Assembly: GCF_040643635.1 (NCBI RefSeq)
Contig: NZ_JBEYUS010000002.1
Coordinates: 62,001-126,000 of the forward strand
From: Saccharopolyspora_C sp040643635
GTDB taxonomy: Bacteria; Actinomycetota; Actinomycetes; Mycobacteriales; Pseudonocardiaceae
Length of the DNA stretch: 64,000 bases
Direction: 5' to 3'
How positions within the stretch are numbered: the stretch's first letter is position 1; every line of letters begins with the position of its first letter. Below the pieces are notes generated by a model. That model was not told where the DNA came from, made no database searches, and worked only from the letters and a program-made list of their open reading frames with translations. Of the stretch, positions 17,178 to 25,597 are shown piece after piece. The translations under genes and the position numbers were made by a program.

Positions 17178-17777
17178 TTGCGCCCCTTCACGACGGCCTG
17201 GAGCGCTGTGATCCCGGCAGCGTCCTCGTACCTGCTGCTCACGATCGCCGCCGCCGCGTTCGCGGTGCTCGTGCGCAGCAGGCGGTTCACCGTCGTCCCG
17301 GCGCTGCTGGTGTCCGGCGTCGACGCGGTGCTGCTGCACTCGGCCTGCCTCGTCGGCTACCTGGTGGCCGCGCCGCAGCCCGCTCCGGCGGGGGTCGCGG
17401 TGCGGCTGGTGCCCGGCACCGACCTGGGGGCCGCGCTGCAGGCCTCGCCGGGTGACCTGCTGCCGTGGTTGCAGCTGGTCGGGAACCTGCTGCTGCTGGC
17501 TCCGTTCGGCGCGCTGGTGCCGGTGCGGGTGTCCTGGTTCGGCGGCTGGAGCCGGATCGCCGCGGGCGCGCTCGCGGTCACCTGCGGCATCGAGTTCCTG
17601 CAGTACACCGTGCTCACCGGGCGGGTCGTGTCGGCCGACGACGTGCTGCTGAACGCCTCCGGCGCGCTGCTCGGCGCGTTGGTCACCCGGCCGTGGTGGG
17701 GCCGGTTGCCGCAGACGCTCACCGCCGCCCGGCCCGCCCGCGCCCGGCACGCGCTGCGCCCGCAGTACGCCCGGTGA
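17178..17777 (+). CDS. VanZ-like membrane protein
   Basis: About 199 residues if it starts at TTG 17178; GTG 17208 is an alternative and an ATG at 17079 would add an unlikely Arg-rich leader. Four or five membrane segments: 'ASSYLLLTIAAAAFAVLV', 'VVPALLVSGVDAVLLHSACLV', 'LQLVGNLLLLAPFGALVPV', 'IAAGALAVTCGIEFLQYTV' and 'DDVLLNASGALLGALV'. The NxxLxxPFG, EFxQ and DDVxxNxxGxxxG motifs are diagnostic of VanZ. VanZ proteins give low-level teicoplanin resistance in some bacteria; in actinomycetes the role is generally unknown. Confidence 0.8.
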   Translation: MRPFTTAWSAVIPAASSYLLLTIAAAAFAVLVRSRRFTVVPALLVSGVDAVLLHSACLVGYLVAAPQPAPAGVAVRLVPGTDLGAALQASPGDLLPWLQLVGNLLLLAPFGALVPVRVSWFGGWSRIAAGALAVTCGIEFLQYTVLTGRVVSADDVLLNASGALLGALVTRPWWGRLPQTLTAARPARARHALRPQYAR

Positions 17778-17784
17778 GGCAGCG

Positions 17785-17822
17785 GCGAATTCGCGCGGCG
17801 CAGTGCGCGGCGCGGAATTCGC
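17785..17822. terminator. Hairpin region between VanZ-like and crtI-type genes
   Basis: Sequences around GCGAATTCGCGC (from 17785) pair with GCGCGGAATTCGC (to 17822), between convergent genes. Several GAATTC/GAATCC words follow up to 17885. Termination is probable but there is no T tract. Confidence 0.4.
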
Positions 17823-17904
17823 GGGAAATCCCCCGAATTCGAGGTGCCGGAATCGGTGTTGCGGAATCCGGGTTCGCGGGATTCGACGGGGCGGTGCGCC
17901 GAGA

Positions 17905-19365
17905 TCAACCGGTGATCCGCCGCGCCGCCAGCTTCCCGGAGATCAGCACCGGCGGGACCCCCACGCCGGGCGTCGTCCCCGAACCGGCCAGCACCACGTT
18001 CTCCGGATCGCGCAGGAGGTTCCGCGGCCGGAACGGCCCGGTCTGGGCGAAGGTGTGCGCCGCCGAGAACGGGGTGCCAGCCGCGTGCCCCTGCGCCGCC
18101 CACCCGGCCGGCGTGACCACGCGCTGCACCTCCACCGAGTCCGCGAACCCGTCGAAACCCCGCGCCTCCAACGCCGCGAACAGCTCGTCCCGGTAGGCCG
18201 GGCCGATCCGCTCCCAGTCGAACCCGGCGGTGCGCAGGTTCGGGCACGGCGCCAGCACGTAGTGCAGCTCCCGGCCCGCGGGGGCCAACCCCGGATCGCT
18301 CGCCGTCGGCCGCGTCACCAGCAGCGACGGATCGCTCATCAACCGGCCGTCCCGGATGATCTCGGTGAACGTGCGCTCCCAGGCCGCGCCGAACGAGATC
18401 GTGTGGTGCGCGGTCCCCGGCCACGAGCGGGTGGTGCCCGCGTGCACCACCACCGCCGACGGCGACCAGCGCAACCGCCGCTGCCGCCCGCCGAGCAGCC
18501 CGTGCACCACCGGCGGGTCCGGGGTGAGCACCACCGCGTCCGCCGGAATCCGCTCCTCCCCGGCGTGCACCGCGACCACCCGGTCGCCGCGCCGCTCCAG
18601 CCGCCGCACCTCGGCGCCGTAGCGGAACCGGACCCCGGCCGCGGCCGCCGCGTCCGCCAGCGCGGTGGGCAGCGCGTGCATCCCGCCGCGCGGGAACCAC
18701 ACCCCGCCGATCGTGTCCATGAACGAGATCACCGCGTACAGCGCCAGCGCCCGCCGCGGATCCAGCCCCGCGTACAACGCCTGGAACGAGAACACCCGCC
18801 GCAGCCGCTCATCGCGCAAGAACCGCCCGATCGCCGGGCCCAGCCGCCCGAATCCGCCCAGCACCGCCAGCCTGCCCAGCTCCGGGCCGACCAGGTCCAG
18901 CGGGGAATCGAAGTTCGCGTCGATGAACCGGCCCATCTCGGCGCGGTACACCTCGGTGAGCCAGCCCCGCAGCCGCCGGTACCCGGCCGCCTCCGCCGGT
19001 CCCGCGAACCGGCGCACCTCCTGCTCCATCGCCGCACCGTCGGTGTGCACGTCCAGCGCCGAACCGTCCGCGAACCGCGCCCGGTACGCCGGGTGCAGCG
19101 GGATCAGCTCCAGCCGCTCGGCCAGCGACGAACCCACCGCGGCCAGCGCCTCGTCCACCAGCTCCGGCATCGTCAGCACGGTCGGCCCGGTGTCCACCCG
19201 GTAGCCGTCCAGCTCCAGCAGGCCCGCGCGCCCGCCCGGCAGCGACTCCCGCTCCACCACCGTGACCGAACGGCCCGCCCCGGCCAGGTGCAGCGCGCAC
19301 GCCAGGCCCGCGAGCCCGGCGCCCACCACCACGACGTGCTCGGTGCGGCCCGGGACGCGGCGCAT
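17905..19365 (-). CDS. crtI: Phytoene-desaturase-type FAD oxidoreductase (CrtI family)
   Basis: 486 residues from the ATG at 19365 (MRRVPGRTEH), which overlaps the prenyl synthase stop as TGATG. The N-terminal FAD dinucleotide fold is 'VVVVGAGLAGLACALHLA' with Glu at the end of beta-2 (VVERE), then 'PGGRAGLLELDGYRVDTGPTVLTMPEL'. The C-terminal CrtI signature is 'ENVVLAGSGTTPGVGVPPVLISGKLAA'. Enzymes of this family desaturate phytoene or related polyprenes. Coupling to a polyprenyl diphosphate synthase supports a carotenoid or other terpenoid role, but no phytoene synthase gene is nearby, so the substrate is uncertain. The reaction could also be a saturase or isomerase. Confidence 0.85.
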   Translation of the reverse strand: MRRVPGRTEHVVVVGAGLAGLACALHLAGAGRSVTVVERESLPGGRAGLLELDGYRVDTGPTVLTMPELVDEALAAVGSSLAERLELIPLHPAYRARFADGSALDVHTDGAAMEQEVRRFAGPAEAAGYRRLRGWLTEVYRAEMGRFIDANFDSPLDLVGPELGRLAVLGGFGRLGPAIGRFLRDERLRRVFSFQALYAGLDPRRALALYAVISFMDTIGGVWFPRGGMHALPTALADAAAAAGVRFRYGAEVRRLERRGDRVVAVHAGEERIPADAVVLTPDPPVVHGLLGGRQRRLRWSPSAVVVHAGTTRSWPGTAHHTISFGAAWERTFTEIIRDGRLMSDPSLLVTRPTASDPGLAPAGRELHYVLAPCPNLRTAGFDWERIGPAYRDELFAALEARGFDGFADSVEVQRVVTPAGWAAQGHAAGTPFSAAHTFAQTGPFRPRNLLRDPENVVLAGSGTTPGVGVPPVLISGKLAARRITG

Positions 19366-20513
19366 CAGTGCGTCCGGTCGGTGACGGCCTCCGCGAGCTC
19401 CCCGAGCCGCGTCGCGGCCGGTTCGGCCAAGTCGGCTGCGCGCAACGTGGCGTGCGCGGTGGCGGTGAGCTGCGCGATCCGGTCCTCCACGGCCTGCTGC
19501 GCGCCCAGCCGCACCAGCACCTCGCGGGCCGAGCCGATCCGCTCCGGCGACACGTCCGGGTCGCCCAGCACCGAGCGCAGCTCGGCGGCACCCGCCGCAT
19601 CGCCCCGGTCGCCGGCCACCCGCAGGGCCTCCGCGATCAGCAGTGTGCGCTTGCCCTCCCGCAGATCGTCCCCGGCGGGCTTGCCGGTCACCGCCGGGTC
19701 GCCGAACACGCCGAGCAGGTCGTCCCGCAGCTGGAACGCGACCCCGATGTCGTGGCCGAAGTCCTCCAACGCCGCCAGCACTCCCGCGTCCGCCCCGGCG
19801 ATCTCCGCGCCCAGCTGCAGCGGCCGCGCCACCGTGTACGACGCGGACTTCAGCTCCGCGACCCGCAGCGCCGCCTCCGGCGTCTCGTCGCCGCGGACCT
19901 GGCTGAACACGTCCAAGTACTGGCCGGCGAGCATCTCGGTGCGCATCGCCCGCCACGGACCCAGCCCGCGGGCCAGCGCCGCGGGCTCCACCCCGGCGCA
20001 GTGCAGCATGTCATCGGCCCAGGCCAGCGCCAGATCGCCCAGCAGCACCGCCGCGCTCATCCCGAACTGGGCCGCACCCCCGGCCCAGCGCTCCCGGTGG
20101 TGGGCGTGCGCGAACTCGCGGTGCACCGTCGGGCGGCCGCGGCGGGTGTCGGACTCGTCGATCAGGTCGTCGTGCACCAGGGCGCACGCCTGGATCAGCT
20201 CCAGCGCGCTCGCGGCCCGCAGCATCGCCTCCGCCGCCGGACCCGACGCGGCACCTCCGGCGGCGCGCCAGCCCCACCACGCGAACGTCGGCCGGATGCG
20301 CTTGCCGCCGCCGAGCACGAACCGGCTCACCTCGCGCGCCGCGGCGGCGAACCCGGCGTCCAGCTCGGCGCACTCGGCGAGCCGGGAGTCCAGGTGTTCG
20401 GCGAGGGTGCGCTGCACCTGACCGGGAAGATCGGAGTCCACGGCGTCCTCGGTGGTCGTGTCCGCGGGGTCGTTCAGCTGCGGTGCGGATTCCTTGATGG
20501 GCACGGGCACCAT
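19365..20513 (-). CDS. Polyprenyl (geranylgeranyl-type) diphosphate synthase, IdsA2-like
   Basis: 382 residues starting at ATG 20513 (MVPVPIKESAPQL). An all-helical prenyltransferase with first Asp-rich motif DDLIDESD preceded by 'ALELIQACALVH', the GxKRxRP entry 'LGGGKRIRPTF', and second Asp-rich motif 'FQLRDDLLGVFGD'. It condenses isopentenyl diphosphate with allylic diphosphates to C15-C20 products; chain length is not certain. M. tuberculosis has IdsA2 (Rv2173) at the corresponding position. It sits between the LppM-like gene (59 bp upstream) and the CrtI-type gene, all on the minus strand. Confidence 0.9.
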   Translation of the reverse strand: MVPVPIKESAPQLNDPADTTTEDAVDSDLPGQVQRTLAEHLDSRLAECAELDAGFAAAAREVSRFVLGGGKRIRPTFAWWGWRAAGGAASGPAAEAMLRAASALELIQACALVHDDLIDESDTRRGRPTVHREFAHAHHRERWAGGAAQFGMSAAVLLGDLALAWADDMLHCAGVEPAALARGLGPWRAMRTEMLAGQYLDVFSQVRGDETPEAALRVAELKSASYTVARPLQLGAEIAGADAGVLAALEDFGHDIGVAFQLRDDLLGVFGDPAVTGKPAGDDLREGKRTLLIAEALRVAGDRGDAAGAAELRSVLGDPDVSPERIGSAREVLVRLGAQQAVEDRIAQLTATAHATLRAADLAEPAATRLGELAEAVTDRTH

Positions 20514-20572
20514 CCTGCGCGACGCGCCCCCTCGGGCGGCGCACGGGGCCGGACGCCCAGCGCGACCACCGG

Positions 20573-21238
20573 TCACGGCACGCGATCGCGGGTCTCGGCG
20601 AGGTCCCGCTCGTGCGTGCGCTGCGCGAGCAACCCGATCACCACCACCGCGCCGATCACCAGCGCCGCCAGCCCCATCGTCCAGGCCCAGCCGACGCCGA
20701 TCCCGGTGCCCGCGTACTGGAAGGTCGCGTTGAGCTGGCTGACCTCGCCCGGCTCCGGCGCCCAGGTGACGACCCCCGACGTCTCCTTGCCGTTCGTCGA
20801 CGTGATCTCGCCCGGTGCGGTCAGCTCGATCTGCACCGACGAATCGGTGTCCGCCAGCGGCGTCAAGTCCAGCATCGTGGTGAACTCCACCAGCGAACCG
20901 CGGCGTTCCACGTGCAGCTGGTAGCGCGACTCCGACGGGCTCAACGCGTTGCTGAGCCGCTCCAGCTCGTCGAACTCCAAGTCCTGGAACGTCAACCGCG
21001 ACCCCACCCGGCCCTGCTCCTCGACCGGCGCCACCTGCACCCGGTCCGCGAGATCATCCGGCGGGTGCAGCCGGAACGGCACCTGGCCGTCCGGGGTGTC
21101 GGTGGTCAGCACCAACGTGCCGGAAGCCTTGTCGTCCTCGCTCAGCGACACCGACGCCGTCGTGTGCAGGCACCCGCTCAGCAACGTACCGACCAGCACC
21201 AGCAGCAACCCCAGCCCGGCACGGCGGCCGGTGCGCAT
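20573..21238 (-). CDS. lppM: LppM-like lipoprotein
   Basis: 221 residues from ATG 21238, preceded by GAGGGGAAACG. Signal peptide with lipobox LLSGC (Cys23), then a beta-rich external domain ('SVSLSEDDKASGTLVLTTDTPDG', 'YQLHVERRGSLVEFTTMLDLTPL'), then a C-terminal membrane helix (WAWTMGLAALVIGAVVVIGLLA) and a short charged tail. This two-anchor layout and the gene order match M. tuberculosis LppM (Rv2171), linked there to phagosome blockade. Its basic role in a free-living actinomycete is unknown; envelope lipid handling is a guess. Confidence 0.82.
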   Translation of the reverse strand: MRTGRRAGLGLLLVLVGTLLSGCLHTTASVSLSEDDKASGTLVLTTDTPDGQVPFRLHPPDDLADRVQVAPVEEQGRVGSRLTFQDLEFDELERLSNALSPSESRYQLHVERRGSLVEFTTMLDLTPLADTDSSVQIELTAPGEITSTNGKETSGVVTWAPEPGEVSQLNATFQYAGTGIGVGWAWTMGLAALVIGAVVVIGLLAQRTHERDLAETRDRVP

Positions 21239-21355
21239 CGTTTCCCCTCGCACGCCGGTGATGCTCGCACCGGCCCGGACTGATCGCCGTGCTCCGCGGT
21301 CGCCGCGCGATCACCGCCGGACACCGAAGGTGGCTGGGCGCCCCCACCGGCGCGA

Positions 21356-21361
21356 TAACCT
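21356..21361 (+). promoter_or_regulatory. -10 element TAACCT of a leaderless transcript (DUF885 gene)
   Basis: TAACCT is followed by 7 nt (TCGCCCC) and the ATG at 21369, with no Shine-Dalgarno sequence. Confidence 0.5.
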
Positions 21362-21368
21362 TCGCCCC

Positions 21369-23048
21369 ATGGCATCCGAGCGCAGTGGCGTCCACCAGAT
21401 CAGCGACCGCTTCGTCGACGAACTCGCCGAACTGGACCCGATCGAGGCGACGGCCCTCGGCCTTCCGGGTGGTGATGAGCTGCTCACCGACTACTCGCCC
21501 GACGGGCACCGCGCCCGCGCCGAACTGGCGCGCCGCGCACTCGCCGAGATGACCGCCGCCGAACCCGCCGACGCGGGCGAGCGCGCCGCGAAAGCGGTCT
21601 TCGAAGAACGCATCGGGCTCGACGTCGAACTGCACGACGCCGGTGAGGACCTCGCCTCGCTCAACGTGATCGCCAGCCCCGTGCAGAACCTCCGCCAGAT
21701 CTTCGACCTGATGCCGACCGACACGCCCGAGCAGTGGCGCACCATCGCGCGCCGCCTCGAACAGCTGCCCGCCGCCGTCGCCGACCTGCGCGCCGGGCTC
21801 ACCGAAGCCGCCACCCGCGGCCAGGTCGCCGCCCTCCGCCAGGTCACCAAGGTCGCCGAGCAGTGCGACACCTGGGCGGGCGCGGGCGGTCGCGACTCCT
21901 ACTTCGCCGACCTCGTCGGGCGCGCCGACGTCCCCGACTCGCTGCGGTCCGAACTGGACTCCGCCGCCGCCGGTGCGGCGCGCAGCTACGCCGAATTCGC
22001 CGGGTTCCTGCGCACCGACCTCGCCCCGCGGGCACCGCGGGCCGACGCCGTCGGCGAACAGCGGTACCGGTTGTGGTCGCGGTACTTCACCGGTGCCGCC
22101 CTCGACCTGCGCGAAGCCTACGAATGGGGCTGGGCCGAGTTCGCCGGCATCGAAGCCGACATGAAGCAGGTCGCCCACCGCATCCGCCCCGGCGCCACCC
22201 TCGCCGAGACCGCCGCCCAGCTCGACGCCGATCCGCGCTACCGGGTGCACGGCCAGGACGGCCTCCAGCAGTGGATGCAGCGGCTGTCCGACCAAGCGCT
22301 GCACGACCTGCGCGGCACCCACTTCGACATCCCCGACGAACTGATGGCCCTCGAATGCCGCATCGCCCCGCCCGGTGGCGGCGTCGGCGCCTACTACACC
22401 GGGCCCACCGACGGATTCACCCGGCCCGGGCGGATGTGGTGGTCGGTGCCCGCCGACCGCGAGGAGTTCCCCACCTGGCGCGAGACCACCGTCGTCTACC
22501 ACGAGGGCGTCCCCGGCCACCACCTGCAGATCGCGACCGCCGTGCACCAGGCCGAGCGGCTCAACAAGTTCCAGCGGCTCGCCTGCGTCGTCTCCGGGCA
22601 CGCCGAAGGCTGGGCGCTCTACGCCGAGCGGCTGATGCGCGAACTCGGCTACCTCGAAGACGACGGCGACCTGCTCGGGATGCTCAACGACCAGCTGTTC
22701 CGCGCCGCGCGGGTGATCGTCGACATCGGTATGCACCTCGAGCTGGAGATCCCCGCAGGCACCGGATTCCACGAAGGTGAGCGCTGGACCCCGGAACTCG
22801 GCGCCGAGTTCATGCTCACCCGCACCGTCGCCGAACCCGCCCAGGTCCACGACGAGATCGACCGCTACCTCGGCTGGCCCGGGCAGGCGCCGTCCTACAA
22901 GATCGGCGAACGGCTGTGGCGAGCAGCGCGGGACGACGCGCGCGCCCGCTACGGGGCGGCGTTCGACTCGAAGGACTTCCACCGGCGGGCGTTGGAGCTG
23001 GGGTCGATGGGACTGGACACCCTCCGAACCCAACTCTCGGGGCTCTGA
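21369..23048 (+). CDS. DUF885 family protein, putative metallopeptidase
   Basis: 559 residues, mostly helical, without a signal peptide. The metal-binding motif is HEGVPGHH (378-385), an HExxxxH variant of the gluzincin type typical of DUF885, followed by a candidate third ligand in 'GHAEGWALYAERLM' (Glu). The ending 'LGSMGLDTLRTQL' is also typical. It is presumed to be a cytoplasmic zinc carboxypeptidase or aminopeptidase, but few members have been characterised. It has its own leaderless promoter and is followed at once by copy B of the dispersed repeat. Confidence 0.85.
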   Translation: MASERSGVHQISDRFVDELAELDPIEATALGLPGGDELLTDYSPDGHRARAELARRALAEMTAAEPADAGERAAKAVFEERIGLDVELHDAGEDLASLNVIASPVQNLRQIFDLMPTDTPEQWRTIARRLEQLPAAVADLRAGLTEAATRGQVAALRQVTKVAEQCDTWAGAGGRDSYFADLVGRADVPDSLRSELDSAAAGAARSYAEFAGFLRTDLAPRAPRADAVGEQRYRLWSRYFTGAALDLREAYEWGWAEFAGIEADMKQVAHRIRPGATLAETAAQLDADPRYRVHGQDGLQQWMQRLSDQALHDLRGTHFDIPDELMALECRIAPPGGGVGAYYTGPTDGFTRPGRMWWSVPADREEFPTWRETTVVYHEGVPGHHLQIATAVHQAERLNKFQRLACVVSGHAEGWALYAERLMRELGYLEDDGDLLGMLNDQLFRAARVIVDIGMHLELEIPAGTGFHEGERWTPELGAEFMLTRTVAEPAQVHDEIDRYLGWPGQAPSYKIGERLWRAARDDARARYGAAFDSKDFHRRALELGSMGLDTLRTQLSGL

Positions 23049-23084
23049 CTCTCTCTGATCGGGCTCGTCGTGCGTTGGGGGTGG

Positions 23085-23237
23085 GTGGCGGAACCTCAGC
23101 GGCGTTGTCGCTGCGGGATCGTTTTCACCGGTGGCTCCACCACAGGCGACAACGCTGTCCTCGCGAGGAACCAGCTGCGAACCCGCGGCGGTGCGAGTTG
23201 CTCAGATGGTCGTTCAGCGACTTCGCCGCTGACGGGA
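23085..23237 (+). repeat. Dispersed intergenic element, copy B (about 153 bp, partly decayed)
   Basis: Starts GTGGCGGAACCTCAGC. It contains the core hairpin CGTTTTC (23120-23126) ... GACAACG (23148-23154), where one stem base has changed, and the terminal TCAGCGAC-TTC-GCCGCTGA hairpin with one mismatch. The outer stem no longer pairs well. It lies between convergent genes. Confidence 0.85.
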
Positions 23238-23286
23238 GAACGGTGCTGAAGACCTGACAGTGCCTGGTGCGGGCCGGGGTGGTGGG

Positions 23287-24069
23287 TCATCTCGTTGCGA
23301 GGCGGAGGAGGGCCCAGAGCTGGGCTGTGGCGTCCTGGTCTCCCTCGGTGGTGATCTCGCGGTCCGGCAGGCGGCCCCACAGCCACAGGTAGAGCTGCTC
23401 CGGAGCACCGCTGAGCACCGCGTCGGCGGACACGTGCTCACCGGGCGCGGTGCGCTGCACCGTCGTGCGGTTCGCTTCGGCCCGCACCAGCCAGTCCGCC
23501 CCGGCGGTGGACACGCCCACCACGCACGGCCGGGTCGCGTGGATGCCGAGCGCGTGCAGCCGGTAGCCGAGCCACAACCGCAACGCCTCGTCGATGCCGT
23601 CCAGCGCCACGTCCACGTCGATGCCGGTGCGCGGCACGCCCGCCGCGCCCTGCACGTCGACCCGGTGCACCGCGGTGGCGTGCAGCACCCGGCGGATCCA
23701 GAACCGCACCGAATGCTCTTCCGGCCACCAGGTGGGGCAGGCGTCCTCGGGCGGCCGGGTGCCGAACTCGGCGAGCAGTTCGGCGAGGCGGGCGGTGAAC
23801 CGGCCGGTGACCTCCCGCAGGCTCGCCGGATCCGGCACCACCCAGGCGCTCGCGTCCTGCTCGGAGGCCCCCAGCCAGGTCAGCGCGTCCTCGCACTGCC
23901 CGCCGAGGAACCAGATGGTCTCGGCCACGGTCCGGCCGGAGGCACCGGGCACCCGCGCGTCCGGGTGCACGTCGTGCGTGGCCGCGGTCAGCAGCTGCCC
24001 CTCCACCCCGATCAGCTCCAGCATCCGGCCGGTGTCGATGGTGAGGTCGGCGGGCGGGCGCAGGGTCAT
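23287..24069 (-). CDS. Maleylpyruvate-isomerase-family (mycothiol-dependent, DinB-like) protein
   Basis: 260 residues; the ATG overlaps the stop of the HEPN gene (ATGA), so the pair is coupled. An N-terminal DinB-like four-helix bundle is suggested by 'DTGRMLELIGVEGQLLTAATHD' and 'VAETIWFLGGQCEDALTWLG'. The metal/thiol-site histidines are probably those of 'VLHATAVHRVDVQ'. The C-terminal SCP2-like MDMPI domain contains 'SADAVLSGAPEQLYLWLWGRLPDREI'. Family members use mycothiol and a divalent metal for isomerisation or transfer; most actinobacterial paralogues have no known substrate. The shared operon with a HEPN protein and an upstream SOS box raises a stress-related role. Confidence 0.8.
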   Translation of the reverse strand: MTLRPPADLTIDTGRMLELIGVEGQLLTAATHDVHPDARVPGASGRTVAETIWFLGGQCEDALTWLGASEQDASAWVVPDPASLREVTGRFTARLAELLAEFGTRPPEDACPTWWPEEHSVRFWIRRVLHATAVHRVDVQGAAGVPRTGIDVDVALDGIDEALRLWLGYRLHALGIHATRPCVVGVSTAGADWLVRAEANRTTVQRTAPGEHVSADAVLSGAPEQLYLWLWGRLPDREITTEGDQDATAQLWALLRLATR

Positions 24070-24599
24070 CGGGCGGCCCCGGACACGCCGCGCTCGACGA
24101 CGCCGACGAACTCGGTGGCGTGCCGCAGGCAGATCTCGGCCTCGCCCGGGCTGATCCCCGGGCTGCCCGCCTCGGCCGCGGCGCGGCGCAGCGAGCCCGC
24201 GGTGAAGTGGGCGGCCCACTCGCGCAGCTCCGGCGCGACCTCGGTGAGCTGCAGCCACACGCTGCCGCCGCGCCGGGAGCGGTGCCGCCAGGACCGGGCG
24301 AGCACGACGGCCGTCGCCGCCCGCAACGCCGCGAGGTGCGCGAACACGTACCGCTCGGTCGGCTTCGCGGTGTCCTGCGCGTCGAGCAGGCACGCCCGGG
24401 CCTGCGCCAGCAGGGAACGGGCACCCGCGGGCGCGGCGGGCTCGGCCACCGGCAGCCAGTCCGCGCCCTCCTTCCGCCGGTCACCGCGGTGCGCCGGGTT
24501 CGCGCACCGCTGCCGCAGCGGCGCGTCGGACGGGCGCCGCTGTGCCGGGATGGGCAGCGGTCCGCGCCGGTACCGGGACGTGGGCAGGTGCTGGGACAT
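24066..24599 (-). CDS. SAV_6107-type HEPN-domain protein
   Basis: 177 residues from ATG 24599, with GGAG 9-10 nt upstream; the frame is open further 5' but without a good start signal. A basic N-terminal 60 residues (with CANPAHRGDRR) precede a helical HEPN-like domain: 'SLLAQARACLLDAQDTAKPTERYVFAHLAALRAATAVVLARS', then 'ELREWAAHFTAGSLRRAAAE' and 'ISPGEAEICLRHATEFVGVVERG'. No canonical RxxxxH RNase motif is evident, so a nuclease role is doubtful. It is the first gene of a two-gene minus-strand operon lying 185 bp from a perfect SOS box. Function unknown. Confidence 0.75.
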   Translation of the reverse strand: MSQHLPTSRYRRGPLPIPAQRRPSDAPLRQRCANPAHRGDRRKEGADWLPVAEPAAPAGARSLLAQARACLLDAQDTAKPTERYVFAHLAALRAATAVVLARSWRHRSRRGGSVWLQLTEVAPELREWAAHFTAGSLRRAAAEAGSPGISPGEAEICLRHATEFVGVVERGVSGAAR

Positions 24600-24783
24600 C
24601 GGTGTTCTCCGCTCGGTCACGACGGTGCCGATCCGGTGCCGGAGCGCCGGATCGCGGTGGGCGTGGTGAGCCGGGGGGAAGCCGGCCGCCCGGCGGCGAG
24701 GTGCTTCCCCCACCCCGCCACCGGACGTGACGCGCGAACCGAAGCCCCGCGAGCCCGGGACCCGTGGCGCGGGCCCGGCGTAC

Positions 24784-24799
24784 TCGAACTTCAGTTCGA
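24784..24799. promoter_or_regulatory. Perfect LexA (SOS) box
   Basis: TCGAACTTCAGTTCGA matches the actinobacterial SOS consensus TCGAAC-N4-GTTCGA at every fixed position. On the minus strand, TAGTCT (24813-24808) could be a -10 with the box covering the start of transcription towards the HEPN gene. The 24600-24983 gap (384 bp) otherwise has no gene. Confidence 0.75.
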
Positions 24800-24970
24800 C
24801 TGGGTCCAGACTAGACCGGAGCGGCTGCGCGCTCAAGCATGGAGCCGTAGATCACCTGTTCGAGTCATGTCGGTACCGCCGCGCCCACCAGCGGCGACGG
24901 GGAAGTCCCGGCGCACGGCCGGGTGCACCGCCGACCGAGACCGGACGCCGACGGGCCTTGCCGGACCCTC

Positions 24971-24976
24971 TAGTGT
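24971..24976 (+). promoter_or_regulatory. -10 element TAGTGT of a leaderless transcript (GNAT gene)
   Basis: TAGTGT lies exactly 7 nt before the GTG at 24984. Confidence 0.5.
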
Positions 24977-24983
24977 TCGGCTC

Positions 24984-25559
24984 GTGACAGCCGCGCCCTC
25001 ACCGCACATCGACCGCATCGTCGAGCTGACCGCAGACCAGCTCAGGGCACGCTTGGCCGAAGCGCTACAGGTCTACGTGGACGCGATGGGCTACCCCCCG
25101 TCCACCGCGCAGCAGCGCGCTCCCATGTGGTCGGCGCACATGATGCGGGCCGGCTGGCGCTGCGTGGCCGCGTTCGACCAGGACGACCAGCTCGTCGGCA
25201 TCGGCTACGGCTACCTGGGCGTCCCCGGGCAGTGGTGGCACGAGCAGGTCTTCCGCGGCATGTTGACCGTCACCCCGCGGGCCGAGGCCGAGCAGTGGAT
25301 GCGGAACTACTTCGAGCTCACCGAGCTGCACGTGCGCCCCGACAGCCAGGGTGGCGGGCTCGGCGAGACCTTGCTGCGGCGGTTGCTGGACGGCGCGCCC
25401 GGTGAGGCCGTGCTGCTGTCCACGCCGGAGGGTCCGACCCGGGCGTGGAAGCTGTACCGCCGGGTCGGCTTCGGCGACGTGCTGCGCCACTACCAGTTCA
25501 CCGGCGACCCGCGCCCGTTCGCGGTCCTCGGCCGCACGCTTCCGCTGGAAGCTCCGTGA
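24984..25559 (+). CDS. GNAT-family N-acetyltransferase, Rv2170-like
   Basis: 191 residues, GTG start behind a TANNNT motif. The acetyl-CoA site is in 'LTELHVRPDSQGGGLGETLLRRLLD' (motif A, Q-G-G-G-L-G variant), preceded by the beta-4 strand and followed by 'RAWKLYRRVGFGDVLRHY'. The N-terminal part 'ADQLRARLAEALQVYVDAMGYPPS' is typical of the mycobacterial Rv2170 group, and the gene lies in the same neighbourhood as in M. tuberculosis, although an isomerase/HEPN pair and a DUF885 gene intervene. It acetylates an unknown amine. Confidence 0.85.
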   Translation: MTAAPSPHIDRIVELTADQLRARLAEALQVYVDAMGYPPSTAQQRAPMWSAHMMRAGWRCVAAFDQDDQLVGIGYGYLGVPGQWWHEQVFRGMLTVTPRAEAEQWMRNYFELTELHVRPDSQGGGLGETLLRRLLDGAPGEAVLLSTPEGPTRAWKLYRRVGFGDVLRHYQFTGDPRPFAVLGRTLPLEAP

Positions 25560-25597
25560 TCGGCTGACCCGGCCGGCTGACCTGCTCGACCGGCCGA

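Noticed and set aside
24066..24599. HEPN toxin of a toxin-antitoxin pair
   Set aside because: No clear RxxxxH catalytic motif, and the partner is an MDMPI-family protein, not a nucleotidyltransferase antitoxin; the pairing is reported only as an SOS-linked operon.
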